From contig DATKDW010000025.1 in NCBI GenBank assembly GCA_035512495.1, forward strand, positions 1 to 64,000: a DNA stretch of 64,000 nt, in the 5' to 3' direction. Below the pieces are notes generated by a model that was not told the origin of the DNA, made no database searches, and was given only the letters and a program-made list of their open reading frames with translations. Made by a program: the position numbers and the translations under genes. Below, in pieces: positions 34,190-44,002 of the stretch; within the stretch, counting starts at the first letter, position 1; each line of letters opens with the position of its first letter. The DNA is from Acidimicrobiales bacterium (GTDB taxonomy: Bacteria; Actinomycetota; Acidimicrobiia; Acidimicrobiales; CADCSY01).

Positions 34190-34444
34190 TCAGGTGTCGA
34201 GCAGCGCCTTGCGCTCCAACTCGTTGTGGCCGCCCCAGATGCCGTGCGGCTCACGGATCCTCAGGGCGAACTCGAGGCACGGCTCCTGGACGGAGCACTG
34301 GGAGCAGATGGCCTTGGCCCGCTCCTCCCGCTCCGCCTTCTCGTCCTTGCGCTCGAAGTGCGACGGCGGGAAGAACACCGCCGCCTGCGGCCCCCGGCAG
34401 GCGGCCTTTGCCTGCCACAGCTCATCGGTCCGAAGTGCACTCAC
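34190..34444 (-). CDS. whiB: WhiB-family Fe-S transcription factor
   Basis: 84 aa. Cys16, Cys47, Cys50 and Cys56 (C-x2-C-x5-C) bind a [4Fe-4S] cluster; G-I-W-G-G (68-72) is the WhiB turn, followed by a basic C-terminus. GTG start with GAGGGGGG upstream, and TAGGGT further up may be the -10. The neighbourhood (PBP, ArsA pair) matches mycobacterial whiB4, which senses oxygen and redox state, but the subfamily is not proven by sequence alone. Confidence 0.92.
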   Translation of the reverse strand: MSALRTDELWQAKAACRGPQAAVFFPPSHFERKDEKAEREERAKAICSQCSVQEPCLEFALRIREPHGIWGGHNELERKALLDT

Positions 34445-34539
34445 AGATCAGGCCCCCCTCGTCTGAGAGGCGACCCTACCGAGGGCCTCCGGCCCCGACA
34501 AGGGTCAACTTTTGCAAGCGCGGAGGAGAGAGGCCCTGG

Positions 34540-35910
34540 TCAGGAGGGCGGACGGCGCTCGCGGTAGTCGCGCGCGCCGCCTTCCTCGGGCTCCACCTCG
34601 AGCACCGTGCCCTCGATGGCCACCACCCGGACGCCGCCACCGGCGTCGATGGGGGTGGCACGGTTGGTGCGGGCCGGCCACAGGGCGTCGCGGACGCGCA
34701 CCGTGCCCTCGGGCGCCACGGCGACGGTTGCCTCCCCGAGCTCGCCCACCATCGACTCTCGACCGATGGTGGGAGTCGAGAAGCGGCTCCGGACGGTGGC
34801 GGGCAGGCCGGCGAGCATCATCAGCACCACCCCGACGAGGCCGCCGACGAGCGCCAGCCACCCCACCGACACGCCCTCACCGAACAACAAGACGGAGCCG
34901 GCGGTGTAGGACACGACTCCGACGCCGGTCCAGAAGCGCGGCACGCCCGTCTGGACGTCGATGCTGAAGCCGAGGATGCCGAGGAGGCAGAGGGCCAGAC
35001 CGAGCGGCCGGGTGGGCAGCACGGCCAGCCCGTAGCCGGCGAGGGCGAGGCTCACCGCTCCCACCACGCCGGCGATGCCCACCCCCGCCGTGAAGAGCTC
35101 GAAGACGAGCAGCGCCAGGCCGGCGGTGAGGAGCAGGTAGGCGACGGGCGGGCTGGCCACCGTGTGGAGCAGCTGGGACCCGAGGGGCAGCCGCGAGAGC
35201 CGGGCCTGGACCGTCAGGGTGGCCTCGTCGGGCCCGTCGGGGACCTCGCGGAAGTCGGCGGTGCGCAGCTGGCGCCCCTTGGCCTCGTGGCCGTCGAGGG
35301 CTGCGATGAAGCTGCCGAGGACGGCCGCCTCCTCCTCGTTGAGCTGGGTGAGCCCCAGCTCGTGTGCCTCGCCGGGCCCGATTCGGCCGCGCCGCAGCGC
35401 CTCCGGCACCTCGGCGAAGGCCGTCTTCGGGGCGTCGCCGATGCGGGCGCCGGGGGCGAGGCCGGCGAGGTCGGCCGCCACCACCAGGTGAGCGGCGCCG
35501 CCGAGGGCCGAAGCGCCGCTGTCGCCGACCCAGACGGCAACGGGGACGTCGACCTCGGCGATGAGGGAGAGCAGCCGCTCGAGGCGGACCGTGTCGACGA
35601 GGGCACCGGGGCTGTCGAGCTGGATGATCAGCGCCTCGACACCTTCGCGCTCGGCCGACCGGAGGGCGCCGTCGAGGAAGTCCACGACGATGGGGTCGAG
35701 ATAGCCCGAGACCTGCACCACGTCGACCACCCGCATGTCGTCGGGCTGGGCGTCGGCAGGCGACCAGAGCGCCCCGCCGATCCCGAGGGTCAGGCACGCC
35801 GCCAGTAGGATCCGGACGCGGGCCCGCCGCCGGAACCCTCGGTTCCGGCGTGGTGACGCCTCCCCCCCGGTGAGAGGAAGCTGTGGATCCGGCCGAGTTC
35901 CTGCGTGCAT
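34540..35910 (-). CDS. NfeD/ClpP-class membrane serine protease
   Basis: 456 aa. Signal peptide ending near A-D-A-Q (about residue 55); SDH/ClpP-like domain (about 60-225) with Q-L-D-S-P-G-A-L and a likely nucleophile Ser in G-D-S-G-A-S-A; five to six membrane helices (about 255-395); then an OB-fold NfeD domain with G-E-L-G-E-A. Long NfeD proteins cut hydrophobic C-terminal stretches of stomatin-like partners; no stomatin gene is adjacent. The 5' end overlaps the divergent ArsA gene by 28 nt. No ribosome binding site is visible for the ATG at 35910. Confidence 0.82.
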   Translation of the reverse strand: MHAGTRPDPQLPLTGGEASPRRNRGFRRRARVRILLAACLTLGIGGALWSPADAQPDDMRVVDVVQVSGYLDPIVVDFLDGALRSAEREGVEALIIQLDSPGALVDTVRLERLLSLIAEVDVPVAVWVGDSGASALGGAAHLVVAADLAGLAPGARIGDAPKTAFAEVPEALRRGRIGPGEAHELGLTQLNEEEAAVLGSFIAALDGHEAKGRQLRTADFREVPDGPDEATLTVQARLSRLPLGSQLLHTVASPPVAYLLLTAGLALLVFELFTAGVGIAGVVGAVSLALAGYGLAVLPTRPLGLALCLLGILGFSIDVQTGVPRFWTGVGVVSYTAGSVLLFGEGVSVGWLALVGGLVGVVLMMLAGLPATVRSRFSTPTIGRESMVGELGEATVAVAPEGTVRVRDALWPARTNRATPIDAGGGVRVVAIEGTVLEVEPEEGGARDYRERRPPS

Positions 35911-36848
35911 CGCGAGTCGTCATCGTGGCCGGGAAGGGCGGCGTGGGCAAGACGACCGTCACCGCCGCTCTCTCGCGCACCGCGGCAGCCGCCGGCCTGT
36001 CGACCCTCGTCGTGGAGGTGGAGGGGAAGTCGGGCATCGCCGCGCTCTTCGATCGACCGCCCCTCGCCTACGACGAGGCCGTCCTCCTGCCCGCCGCCGG
36101 GGTCGCCGGCGAGGTGCGGGGGCGGACCCTCACGCCCGACGACGCCCTGCTCGACTACCTCCACGACCACGGCCTGCGCCGGATCTCGAAGCGGCTGGTC
36201 TCGACCGGCGCCATGGACGTCATCGCCACCGCCGCCCCGGGCATCAAGGACATCCTCATCCTGGGCAAGGTCAAGCAGCTGGAGCGGTCGGGCGCAGCCG
36301 ACCTCATCATCGTCGACGCCCCCGCCGCCGGCCACGCCATCACCTTCCTCCAGTCCGCGCGCGCCCTGCTCGACGCCGTGCGGGTCGGTCCCATCAACGC
36401 CCAGGCGCGCGACGTCCTCGAGCTGCTCACCGACCCGGCGCGCTGCACCGTGATGCTGGTGGCCCTGCCCGAGGAGACGCCGGTGAACGAGCTGGTCCAG
36501 ACCGCCTTCGCCCTCGAGGACCGGGTGGGCGTGGCGCTGGCGCCGGTCGTCGTCAACGGCGTCTACCCGACCCTCGAGGTCGGCCCCGACCTCGACCTCG
36601 ACGCCCTGGCGGCCGAGGCGGGCACGTCGCTCCGCCCCGGTGAGGCCGACTCGCTGCGGGCCGCCGCCGAGTTCCGCCGCCGCCGCCAGGCGCTCCAGAC
36701 CACCCAGCTGGAGCGCCTCGCCTCGGCGCTCCCCCTCCCGCAGCTGCATCTGCCGTTCCTCTTCGAAGCCGACCTCGGTGGCGCGCACGTCGCTCGCCTA
36801 GCCGAGGCCCTCACCGGCGAGATCACCGGCCTGGGGGCCGCCGCATGA
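35883..36848 (+). CDS. ArsA/Get3-family ATPase, first of pair
   Basis: 321 aa. P-loop A-G-K-G-G-V-G-K-T-T, V-E-V-E-G-K-S at the switch position, I-I-V-D-A-P-A-A-G-H for Walker B/switch II. Like Rv3679-type proteins it lacks the arsenite Cys ligands. Its GTG has GAGAGGAAG upstream. It overlaps the second ATPase gene by 4 nt. The mycobacterial pair has been linked to cell-wall polysaccharide or glycerol-related functions; the role here is inferred. Confidence 0.85.
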   Translation: MDPAEFLRASRVVIVAGKGGVGKTTVTAALSRTAAAAGLSTLVVEVEGKSGIAALFDRPPLAYDEAVLLPAAGVAGEVRGRTLTPDDALLDYLHDHGLRRISKRLVSTGAMDVIATAAPGIKDILILGKVKQLERSGAADLIIVDAPAAGHAITFLQSARALLDAVRVGPINAQARDVLELLTDPARCTVMLVALPEETPVNELVQTAFALEDRVGVALAPVVVNGVYPTLEVGPDLDLDALAAEAGTSLRPGEADSLRAAAEFRRRRQALQTTQLERLASALPLPQLHLPFLFEADLGGAHVARLAEALTGEITGLGAAA

Positions 36849-37939
36849 GCGCCGACGAACCGGCGCCGAGCGTCAGTCGCCTGGTCGCCGAGCGCAGCAT
36901 CATCGTGTGCTGCGGGTCCGGCGGGGTCGGCAAGACGACCACGGCGGCCGTGCTGGCGGTGGAGGCCGCCCGCCAGGGCCGGCGCGCCGTGGTGGTCACC
37001 ATCGACCCGGCCAAGCGCCTGGCCGACACCCTGGGCCTCGGTGAGCTCACCAACGTCCCCAGCCCCATCACCGGCGAGTGGAGCGGCGGACTGTGGGCTC
37101 TCATGCTCGACACCAAGTCGACCTTCGACGCCCTGGTGGAGACCTACGCCGAGGACCCGGGCCAGGCCCGTCGCATCCTCGACAACCGCTTCTACCGCAA
37201 CATCTCCGGCGCCCTCTCCGGCACCCAGGAGTACATGGCCGGGGAGAAGCTCTACGAGCTCCACGAGAGCGGCGACTTCGACCTGGTGGTGGTCGACACC
37301 CCGCCGACGCGCAACGCCCTCGACTTCATCGACGCCTCGCGCCGCCTCACGTCGTTCCTCGACCACCGGATCTACCGGATGCTCATGGCACCCACGCGCG
37401 CCTACATGAAGGCGGTCAACGTCGCCGCCCAGGCCTTCGTCCGCACGGCCTCGAAGGTGGTCGGCGGGGAGGTGCTCGACGACGCCCTGGCGTTCTTCAA
37501 CGCCTTCGAGGGCATGGAGGCGGGGTTCCGCCAGCGTGCCGAGCGGGTCCAGGAGCTCCTCGCCGACCCCGGCACCGCCTTCGTCCTGGTCGCCTCTCCC
37601 CGCGCCGACACCGTGGCCGAGGCCCGGTGGTTCGCCGACCGGCTCCGGACGTGGCACATCGCCGTCGACGCCCTGATCGTCAACCGGATGCACCCCCGCT
37701 TCGGCGAGGGCAACGCCGAGGCCGATCGGGCCCGGTCCGACACGCTCTCGGACACCGCCCTCGGGGCGCTCTACGCCAACCTCGCCGACTTCCGCACCAT
37801 CGCCGACGGCGAGGAGGCCCACCTCGCCGGCCTCACCGCTCAGGTCGCCCCGGCCCCGGTGGTGCGGGTGCCCTTCCTCGCCGAAGACGTGCACGACCTC
37901 GCCTCTCTGGCCGAGGTCGCTTCGTTCTTGCGCTCGTGA
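36845..37939 (+). CDS. ArsA/Get3-family ATPase, second of pair
   Basis: 364 aa. P-loop C-G-S-G-G-V-G-K-T-T, I-D-P-A-K-R-L-A at switch I and V-V-V-D-T-P-P-T-R at Walker B. It resembles Rv3680, so together with the previous gene it likely forms a heteromeric ATPase on the cytoplasmic side of the membrane. ATG overlaps the previous stop (ATGA). A structured repeat begins right after its stop codon. Confidence 0.87.
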   Translation: MSADEPAPSVSRLVAERSIIVCCGSGGVGKTTTAAVLAVEAARQGRRAVVVTIDPAKRLADTLGLGELTNVPSPITGEWSGGLWALMLDTKSTFDALVETYAEDPGQARRILDNRFYRNISGALSGTQEYMAGEKLYELHESGDFDLVVVDTPPTRNALDFIDASRRLTSFLDHRIYRMLMAPTRAYMKAVNVAAQAFVRTASKVVGGEVLDDALAFFNAFEGMEAGFRQRAERVQELLADPGTAFVLVASPRADTVAEARWFADRLRTWHIAVDALIVNRMHPRFGEGNAEADRARSDTLSDTALGALYANLADFRTIADGEEAHLAGLTAQVAPAPVVRVPFLAEDVHDLASLAEVASFLRS

Positions 37940-38035
37940 GGGGGCCGGCGGGACCTGTCAGCGAGCTGGGCCCTCCCACCGCCCTCCGCAGGCTCCGGGC
38001 GGCGGGTCCCTCCCCTCGCTGCCACCCGCCGGCCT
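37940..38035 (+). repeat. 3'-end structured repeat, copy B
   Basis: Follows the ArsA stop directly. Nested inverted repeats: outer GGCCGGCGGG (37943-37952) with CCCGCCGGCC (38025-38034), inner CAGCGAG (37959-37965) with CTCGCTG (38015-38021). The loop has CCCTCCCACC and CCTCCGCAGGCTCCGGGCGG, nearly the same as copy A. The stems differ in sequence between copies but pair in both, which suggests conserved RNA or DNA structure. Confidence 0.6.
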
Positions 38036-38100
38036 CGTGGGCGGCGGGACGACTCCTCGAATCTTTCCGGGCGGGTCGTTGATTGGGATGGACTGCAACG

Positions 38101-38154
38101 GTGTCGGCCTTCGGCCGACGCGTTCCCTCAGGGTTCCGCCGGTGACGGGCCCCG
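38101..38154 (-). repeat. 3'-end structured repeat, copy C
   Basis: Read on the minus strand it begins at the base after the STAS stop with CGGGGCCCGTC and continues to CGGAACCCT. It matches the head of copy A with three differences in 25 nt. It ends in a hairpin, GTCGGCC-GAA-GGCCGAC. Copies B and C face each other between two convergent genes. Confidence 0.6.
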
Positions 38155-38493
38155 CTATGCCTCTTGGAGGGCCTTGGCGGCTTCTTCCTGGGTCTCGGAG
38201 ACGTTGGCGACGCGGTCGAAGCCGGTGGTGTGGAGCAGGCGGGCAACCGCAGGGCGAGCGCCGTAGACGGCAACATCGCCCCCGGCCTCCCGGGCCCGGC
38301 GAACGCCGCCGATGAGAGCGCCGAGGCCAGCGGAGTCGAGGAAGGGGACGCCAGACAGGTCGATCAGCAGCGGCTGGCCGGAGCCAAGCTCCGTGAGGGA
38401 CTCCCGGAACTTGCCGACCGTGAAGGCGTCGAGCTCACCGGTCGGCCGACAGATCGTGTAGTCACCGTTCTGTTCGACGTTGATCTCGAGCAC
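38155..38493 (-). CDS. STAS-domain anti-sigma factor antagonist
   Basis: 112 aa, a single STAS domain. L-I-D-L-S-G-V-P-F-L-D-S-A-G-L-G-A-L holds the Ser that partner kinases phosphorylate to switch binding. GTG 38493 has GGAGG at 6 nt spacing. No anti-sigma kinase is adjacent, so the partner lies elsewhere. It diverges from the receiver-domain gene. Confidence 0.9.
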   Translation of the reverse strand: MLEINVEQNGDYTICRPTGELDAFTVGKFRESLTELGSGQPLLIDLSGVPFLDSAGLGALIGGVRRAREAGGDVAVYGARPAVARLLHTTGFDRVANVSETQEEAAKALQEA

Positions 38494-38579
38494 AGAGGAC
38501 CTCCAGGGCAAAGGGGGTGGCGCGGTGCGCCGGCGCGCGGGATCGTACCCGAGGCTCGAGCGACGCTACCCTCCCCGCC

Positions 38580-39035
38580 GTGGCCGACGTCCTCATCGCC
38601 AGCGACGCCCCGTGGGTGGTCGATGCCATCCGCGCCTGCCTCGACGAGGCCAGCACCGTCCGCGTGGTGCACGCGGGGGTCGACGTCCGCCCGGCGGTGG
38701 CCGCCCGCACGCCCGACCTCGTCGTCGTCGACCTCCAGGTGGGCAACATGGGCGGCATGGCGGTCTGCATGGACCTGCGCCTCGAGGAGAGCGCCGGCCG
38801 GCTCGACGACGTGCCCGTGCTGATGCTCCTCGACCGCCGTCCCGACGTCTTCATGGCGAAGCGGGCTGGCGCCGACGGGTGGCTCCTCAAGCCCGTCGAC
38901 CCGATCCGGATGCGCCGGGCGGTTCAGGCCCTCCTCGCCGGCGGCGTCTACCACGACGACACCGGCACGCCGGCCACCTCCCCGGCGGCCGAGGCGCTCG
39001 CCGCGGCGGGCGGCGGCGACACCGAGGTCGAGTAA
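38580..39035 (+). CDS. Stand-alone response-regulator receiver domain
   Basis: 151 aa. V-L-I-A-S-D near the start, phospho-acceptor Asp in L-V-V-V-D-L-Q, and Lys in W-L-L-K-P-V-D. There is no output domain, only a disordered Ala/Gly tail. It may act in partner switching with the divergent STAS protein. GTG 38580 follows TACCCT by 7 nt, which excludes the longer upstream ATG. Confidence 0.8.
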   Translation: MADVLIASDAPWVVDAIRACLDEASTVRVVHAGVDVRPAVAARTPDLVVVDLQVGNMGGMAVCMDLRLEESAGRLDDVPVLMLLDRRPDVFMAKRAGADGWLLKPVDPIRMRRAVQALLAGGVYHDDTGTPATSPAAEALAAAGGGDTEVE

Positions 39036-39069
39036 CCTGGCCGCCTCCCCCCGGGGAGCCGGTACTTCA

Positions 39070-39146
39070 CGGGCTGTAGCGCAGCTTGGTAGCGCGCCTC
39101 GTTCGGGACGAGGAGGTCGTCGGTTCAAATCCGGCCAGCCCGACCA
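39070..39146 (+). tRNA. tRNA-Pro(CGG)
   Basis: A 77-nt cloverleaf. Acceptor CGGGCTG pairs with CAGCCCG, followed by A and an encoded CCA. The anticodon stem CCTCG/CGAGG encloses loop TTCGGGA with anticodon CGG at 39104-39106. The T loop is TTCAAAT. It reads CCG, a frequent Pro codon in this high-GC DNA. Confidence 0.95.
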
Positions 39147-39177
39147 CCCCGCGCCGTCCTCGCCGTAGCCTCGGCCG

Positions 39178-39456
39178 GTGGACCTCGTAGCGTTCCAGGA
39201 CCTGATGGCCCGCACCTACGGGGTGCGCGACCGCCAGCGGGGCACCGCCGCCTCGGTGGCGTGGCTGGTCGAGGAGGTCGGCGAGCTGGCCCAGGCCATC
39301 CGCAAGGGCGACGACGAGGCCCGCCTCCACGAGCTGGGCGACGTGCTCGCCTGGCTGGCCTCGATCGCCGACCAGCTGGGCCTCAGCCTCGACGAGGCCG
39401 CCGCCCGCTACGCCGCCGGCTGCCCCCGCTGTGCGGCCTTGCCCTGCACCTGCTGA
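39178..39456 (+). CDS. MazG-like nucleotide pyrophosphohydrolase
   Basis: 92 aa, one MazG domain. L-V-E-E-V-G-E-L (EExxE) and H-E-L-G-D-V-L-A-W-L (ExxD) bind Mg. It likely removes pyrophosphate from unwanted NTPs. The C-terminus ends with four Cys (C-P-R-C and C-T-C), which could hold zinc. GTG 39178 follows TAGCCT by 6 nt. Confidence 0.8.
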   Translation: MDLVAFQDLMARTYGVRDRQRGTAASVAWLVEEVGELAQAIRKGDDEARLHELGDVLAWLASIADQLGLSLDEAAARYAAGCPRCAALPCTC

Positions 39457-39545
39457 GGACCGCCCCCAACCCGAGATGTGCGCGCTCGGCGCTCGCAGCG
39501 GACGCGCGACGCACACAACCCGGCGCCGAGGACCGCCCATGAGCC

Positions 39546-40622
<1,077 letters not shown>

Positions 40623-41855
40623 CTAGGAGGTCGTGGGGACCGGGCCCGACAGCTCGAAGGCGTCGTGGAGGACGAGCAGAGCCTCCTCTGCCCGGTCCGA
40701 GCGCACCACGCAGGTGACGCGGATCGGTGACGTCGAGATCATCTCGATGTTGATGTCGGCAGCGGCGAGGACCTCGAACATGGTGGCGGTGACGCCGGGG
40801 TGGCTCTTCATCCCGGCACCGATGATCGACACCTTGGCGATGCCGGGGTCGGTCACCACCGACTGGGCACCGATCTCGGCGCTGAGCGCCTCGCACACCT
40901 CGCGGGCCGTGTCGAGGTTGGCGTGGGGCACGGTGAAGGAGATGTCGGTGGCGCCGTGCTCCGACACGTTCTGCACGACCATGTCGATGTTGACGTCGCA
41001 GTCGGCGAGTGACCGGAACAGCCGAGCGGCGACGCCGGGGCGGTCGGGGGCATCGAGCACCGTGACCTTCGCTTCGGAGTCGTCGTAGGTGACGGCGGTG
41101 ACGACGGACTGCTCCATGTCGGTGTCCTCCTCCTGGACCCGGGTGCCGGGCTCCCAGGTGAACGATGATCGGACGTGCAGGGACACGCCGTGGCGGCGGG
41201 CGAACTCGACCGAGCGCATGGCCGGCTTCGGGCAGCCCATGGCGGTCAGCTCGAGCAGCTCGTCGAACGAGATGAACGGGAGGCGACGAGCATCGTCGAC
41301 CACCTGGGGATCGGCGGTGTAGACGCCGCTCACGTCGGTGTAGAGCTCACAGCTCTCGGCCCCGAGCGCCTTGGCCAGAGCAACCGCGGTGGTGTCGGAG
41401 CCGCCGCGGCCGAGGAAGGTGACGTCGAAGGCGGTGCTGACGCCCTGCGATCCGCCGACCACCGGGACCTTGCCCTCGGACAGCGCCCGGCGGACCCGGT
41501 CGCCCCGGACCTCGATGATCTTGGCGTTGGTGTGCGTGGTGTCGGTGATGAAGCCCGCCTGGCTGCCGGTGAAGCTCTCTGCGCCGACACCGATCTCGTG
41601 CAGGGCCATGCAGATCAGGGCCGACGCCTTGCGCTCCCCGGCGGTGATGAGCATGTCCATCTCCCGGCCAGCGGGGCGGCTGGTGACCTGACCGGCCAGG
41701 CGGAGGAGGTCGTCGGTCTCCTTTCCCATGGCGCTGACGACCAGCACGACCTCGGTGCCGCGACGGCGGGTGCGCGCCACGTGGTCTGCCACGGCGCGCA
41801 TGCGGTCGGGATCGGAGACCGACGTGCCTCCGAACTTCATCACCACCAGGCTCAT
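40623..41855 (-). CDS. lysC: Aspartate kinase
   Basis: 410 aa. N-terminal kinase domain with V-M-K-F-G-G-T-S-V, I-T-A-G-E and G-R-G-G-S-D-T-T-A; two ACT domains (about 265-400) for feedback control, with S-I-I-G-A-G-M-K. It phosphorylates aspartate, the first step to lysine and threonine. As in related genes, an internal start could give a separate ACT-only beta subunit, but I see no decisive signal. TAGCGT lies 9 nt before the ATG. Confidence 0.95.
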   Translation of the reverse strand: MSLVVMKFGGTSVSDPDRMRAVADHVARTRRRGTEVVLVVSAMGKETDDLLRLAGQVTSRPAGREMDMLITAGERKASALICMALHEIGVGAESFTGSQAGFITDTTHTNAKIIEVRGDRVRRALSEGKVPVVGGSQGVSTAFDVTFLGRGGSDTTAVALAKALGAESCELYTDVSGVYTADPQVVDDARRLPFISFDELLELTAMGCPKPAMRSVEFARRHGVSLHVRSSFTWEPGTRVQEEDTDMEQSVVTAVTYDDSEAKVTVLDAPDRPGVAARLFRSLADCDVNIDMVVQNVSEHGATDISFTVPHANLDTAREVCEALSAEIGAQSVVTDPGIAKVSIIGAGMKSHPGVTATMFEVLAAADINIEMISTSPIRVTCVVRSDRAEEALLVLHDAFELSGPVPTTS

Positions 41856-41867
41856 GCGAGCCCGACG

Positions 41868-42413
41868 CTACCCGCCGGCGGGCGGACCCCCGGCGGCTTC
41901 GAGGAAGCCGCGGACGTCGGTGATCACCACGCCGTGGCCTTCGAGCACGGTGAGGTACGCGGCCTCGTCGAGGCCCATCCCCCACGCCAGCGCCCGCACG
42001 TCGTCGGCGCGCATGGTGAGGACACGACCGTTCCAGTCACCCCGGCGCTCGACGACCAGGCGGGCGAAGGCTGCCGTCGAGCCCAGCTCCTCGGCGTCGG
42101 ACGCATCCAGGGCGACGAGGTCGAGCGACACCGACGGGGCACCGGGCCGAGCCGCCCGGGAGGGCGACGACGGTTCCTCGAGAAGCACCTGGATCGGCAC
42201 GCTGTAGTAGTCGGCCAGGTCACGCAGCCGCGGCAGGCTGAGGTTCCGGAAGCCCCGCTCGTAGGCGCCCACCGCCGAGGCGCTCCATCGCCCCCCTGAG
42301 GTGCGCTCGACCTCGTCGAGCGACAGGCCGCGCTGATGGCGGACCGAACGAAGACGGGCGCCGACGGCGCGCGAGGCATCGTCGATGTCGTCGTCGGGTC
42401 GCGTGTCGGTCAT
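41868..42413 (-). CDS. bldD: BldD-like c-di-GMP-binding regulator
   Basis: 181 aa. N-terminal XRE helix-turn-helix (about 15-75): R-L-R-S-V-R-H-Q-R-G-L-S-L, S-G-G-R-W, Y-E-R-G-F-R-N-L-S-L, L-A-D-Y-Y-S-V-P. The C-terminal domain contains R-G-D, eight residues, then R-A-D-D, exactly the RxD-x8-RxxD signature that binds tetrameric c-di-GMP in Streptomyces BldD. GAGGGAG precedes the ATG. It lies 12 nt upstream of lysC on the same strand, so some read-through is possible. Confidence 0.85.
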   Translation of the reverse strand: MTDTRPDDDIDDASRAVGARLRSVRHQRGLSLDEVERTSGGRWSASAVGAYERGFRNLSLPRLRDLADYYSVPIQVLLEEPSSPSRAARPGAPSVSLDLVALDASDAEELGSTAAFARLVVERRGDWNGRVLTMRADDVRALAWGMGLDEAAYLTVLEGHGVVITDVRGFLEAAGGPPAGG

Positions 42414-42527
42414 GTGCGCACTCCCTCTCGCATCTGCCGCCGCCGAGAGGCCAGCGTAGGACGGAAACGGCAGGAACTGGAAGCTGACGGCGGCCCGCCC
42501 TCTGGTCCCGCCTATGGTTCTTCGCCC

Positions 42528-43139
42528 ATGGGAACCGAGAAGCGCCAGCGCAAGAAGGAAGGCCGTCAGGCCCGGCTCGAGGCCGAGCGGGCCGCTGCGG
42601 TCCGGGCGCAGCGCCGGCGCCGCCTCGTCACCGCGGCCGTGGCCACCCTCGCCGTCTTCGCCGTGCTCGTCCTCCTCGCTGGTCGCGCCGGCGACGACGA
42701 GGGCACCACCGAGGCCGGTGACGGCACCACCACCACCGAGGAGCCGGCGACGACCGACACCGTCGACCCCGCCGACAAGCCCGAGGTCCAAGTCCCCGAC
42801 GGCGACCCCCCCACCGACCTGGTGGTGGAGGACCTCGAGGAGGGCGACGGCCAAGAGGCGACGGCGGGCGACACGCTCGAGGTGCACTACGTCGGGGTCT
42901 CCTTCAGCACCGGGGAGGAGTTCGACTCCTCCTGGAACCGCGGCCAGGTGTTCCCCTTCGAGCTCGGTGCCGGCCGGGTGATCCGCGGGTGGGACGAGGG
43001 CCTCGAGGGCATGCGGGTCGGCGGCCGCCGCCAGCTCATCATCCCCTCCGACCTCGCCTACGGCGCCCAGGGCAGCCCGCCGGCGATCGGGCCGGAGGAG
43101 ACGCTCATCTTCGTGGTCGACCTCGTCGGAATCTCCTGA
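42528..43139 (+). CDS. Membrane-anchored FKBP-type prolyl isomerase
   Basis: 203 aa. Basic cytoplasmic N-terminus, one membrane helix (about 37-52), a Thr/Glu/Asp linker, and a C-terminal FKBP domain (about 105-203) with V-H-Y-V-G, F-D-S-S-W, G-W-D-E-G-L-E-G-M and I-P-S-D-L-A-Y-G. It should speed proline isomerisation in exported proteins. TATGGT stands 9 nt before the ATG. The cyclophilin gene follows after 1 nt. Confidence 0.9.
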   Translation: MGTEKRQRKKEGRQARLEAERAAAVRAQRRRRLVTAAVATLAVFAVLVLLAGRAGDDEGTTEAGDGTTTTEEPATTDTVDPADKPEVQVPDGDPPTDLVVEDLEEGDGQEATAGDTLEVHYVGVSFSTGEEFDSSWNRGQVFPFELGAGRVIRGWDEGLEGMRVGGRRQLIIPSDLAYGAQGSPPAIGPEETLIFVVDLVGIS

Positions 43140-43140
43140 G

Positions 43141-43992
43141 GTGACGACCGAACCCGGCCCGATCGACGACCCCCGACGACGCCATCTGACGATCGCCGGC
43201 GCGGCGCTGGCCGCGGTGGTGATCCTCGGGCTGCTCGTGGTCCTCGTCGGAGGGGGCGACGACGACGCCGGCACCGCCGTCGACACCGACACCACGGGCA
43301 CCACCGACACGACGCCCCCACCCGATGGCGACCCGGCCGGCAGCGACGGCACCACCACGGCGCAGGAGACGACGGCGCCGCCCGCCGGAGCGATGCCGTT
43401 CGCCTACGGCACCGGCGAGTGCGCCCCCGACGAGAAGCCGCCCGAGCCGGTGGTCCGCTTCGACGACGCCCCGCAGCGCTGCATCGCCGACGACGTCGGC
43501 TACGTGGCGGTGATCACCACCGACCTCGGCGAGATCACCATCGACCTCGACCAGGACGGCGCACCGGGCACGGTGAACAACTTCGTGAACCTGGCCCGCT
43601 GGGCCGCCTACGACGGCACCACGTTCCACCGCGTCATCCCCGACTTCGTCGCCCAGGGCGGAGACCCAGTGGGCGACCCGCCGGGCACCGGCGACATCGG
43701 CTACACGATCCCCGACGAGCTCCCCGAGCCAGGGACCTACGAGATCGGCTCCGTCGCCATGGCCAACCGCTACCAGGCCCAGACAGGCCAGGGCGCCGAC
43801 AGCGGAAGCGCGCAGTTCTTCATCGTCACCGGCGAGCACGGCGCCACCCTCCCACCCCACTACTCGCTGTTCGGGCGGGTGATCGACGGGATGGACGTCG
43901 TCGAGGCGATCGAGGAGCGGGGCAGCGACAGCGGCACACCGACCGAGGTGGTCACCATCCGGTCCGTGGACATCCAAGCGCGCGAGGGCTGA
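43141..43992 (+). CDS. Membrane-anchored cyclophilin-type prolyl isomerase
   Basis: 283 aa. One membrane helix (about 17-38), a long Thr/Asp/Pro linker and a cyclophilin domain (about 115-283). F-H-R-V-I, F-V-A-Q-G-G-D-P, S-A-Q-F-F-I and S-L-F-G-R-V are the active-site words. The membrane layout matches the FKBP gene just upstream, so the operon supplies two unrelated isomerase folds to the cell surface. Confidence 0.92.
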   Translation: MTTEPGPIDDPRRRHLTIAGAALAAVVILGLLVVLVGGGDDDAGTAVDTDTTGTTDTTPPPDGDPAGSDGTTTAQETTAPPAGAMPFAYGTGECAPDEKPPEPVVRFDDAPQRCIADDVGYVAVITTDLGEITIDLDQDGAPGTVNNFVNLARWAAYDGTTFHRVIPDFVAQGGDPVGDPPGTGDIGYTIPDELPEPGTYEIGSVAMANRYQAQTGQGADSGSAQFFIVTGEHGATLPPHYSLFGRVIDGMDVVEAIEERGSDSGTPTEVVTIRSVDIQAREG

Positions 43993-44002
43993 GACCCCCT
44001 CG

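Noticed and set aside
39457-39545. Terminator hairpin between convergent MazG and asd genes
   Set aside because: GTGCG...CGCAC pairs for only about 5 bp and there is no T-run. A direct repeat GAGGACCGCCC is present, but it is too short to call an element.
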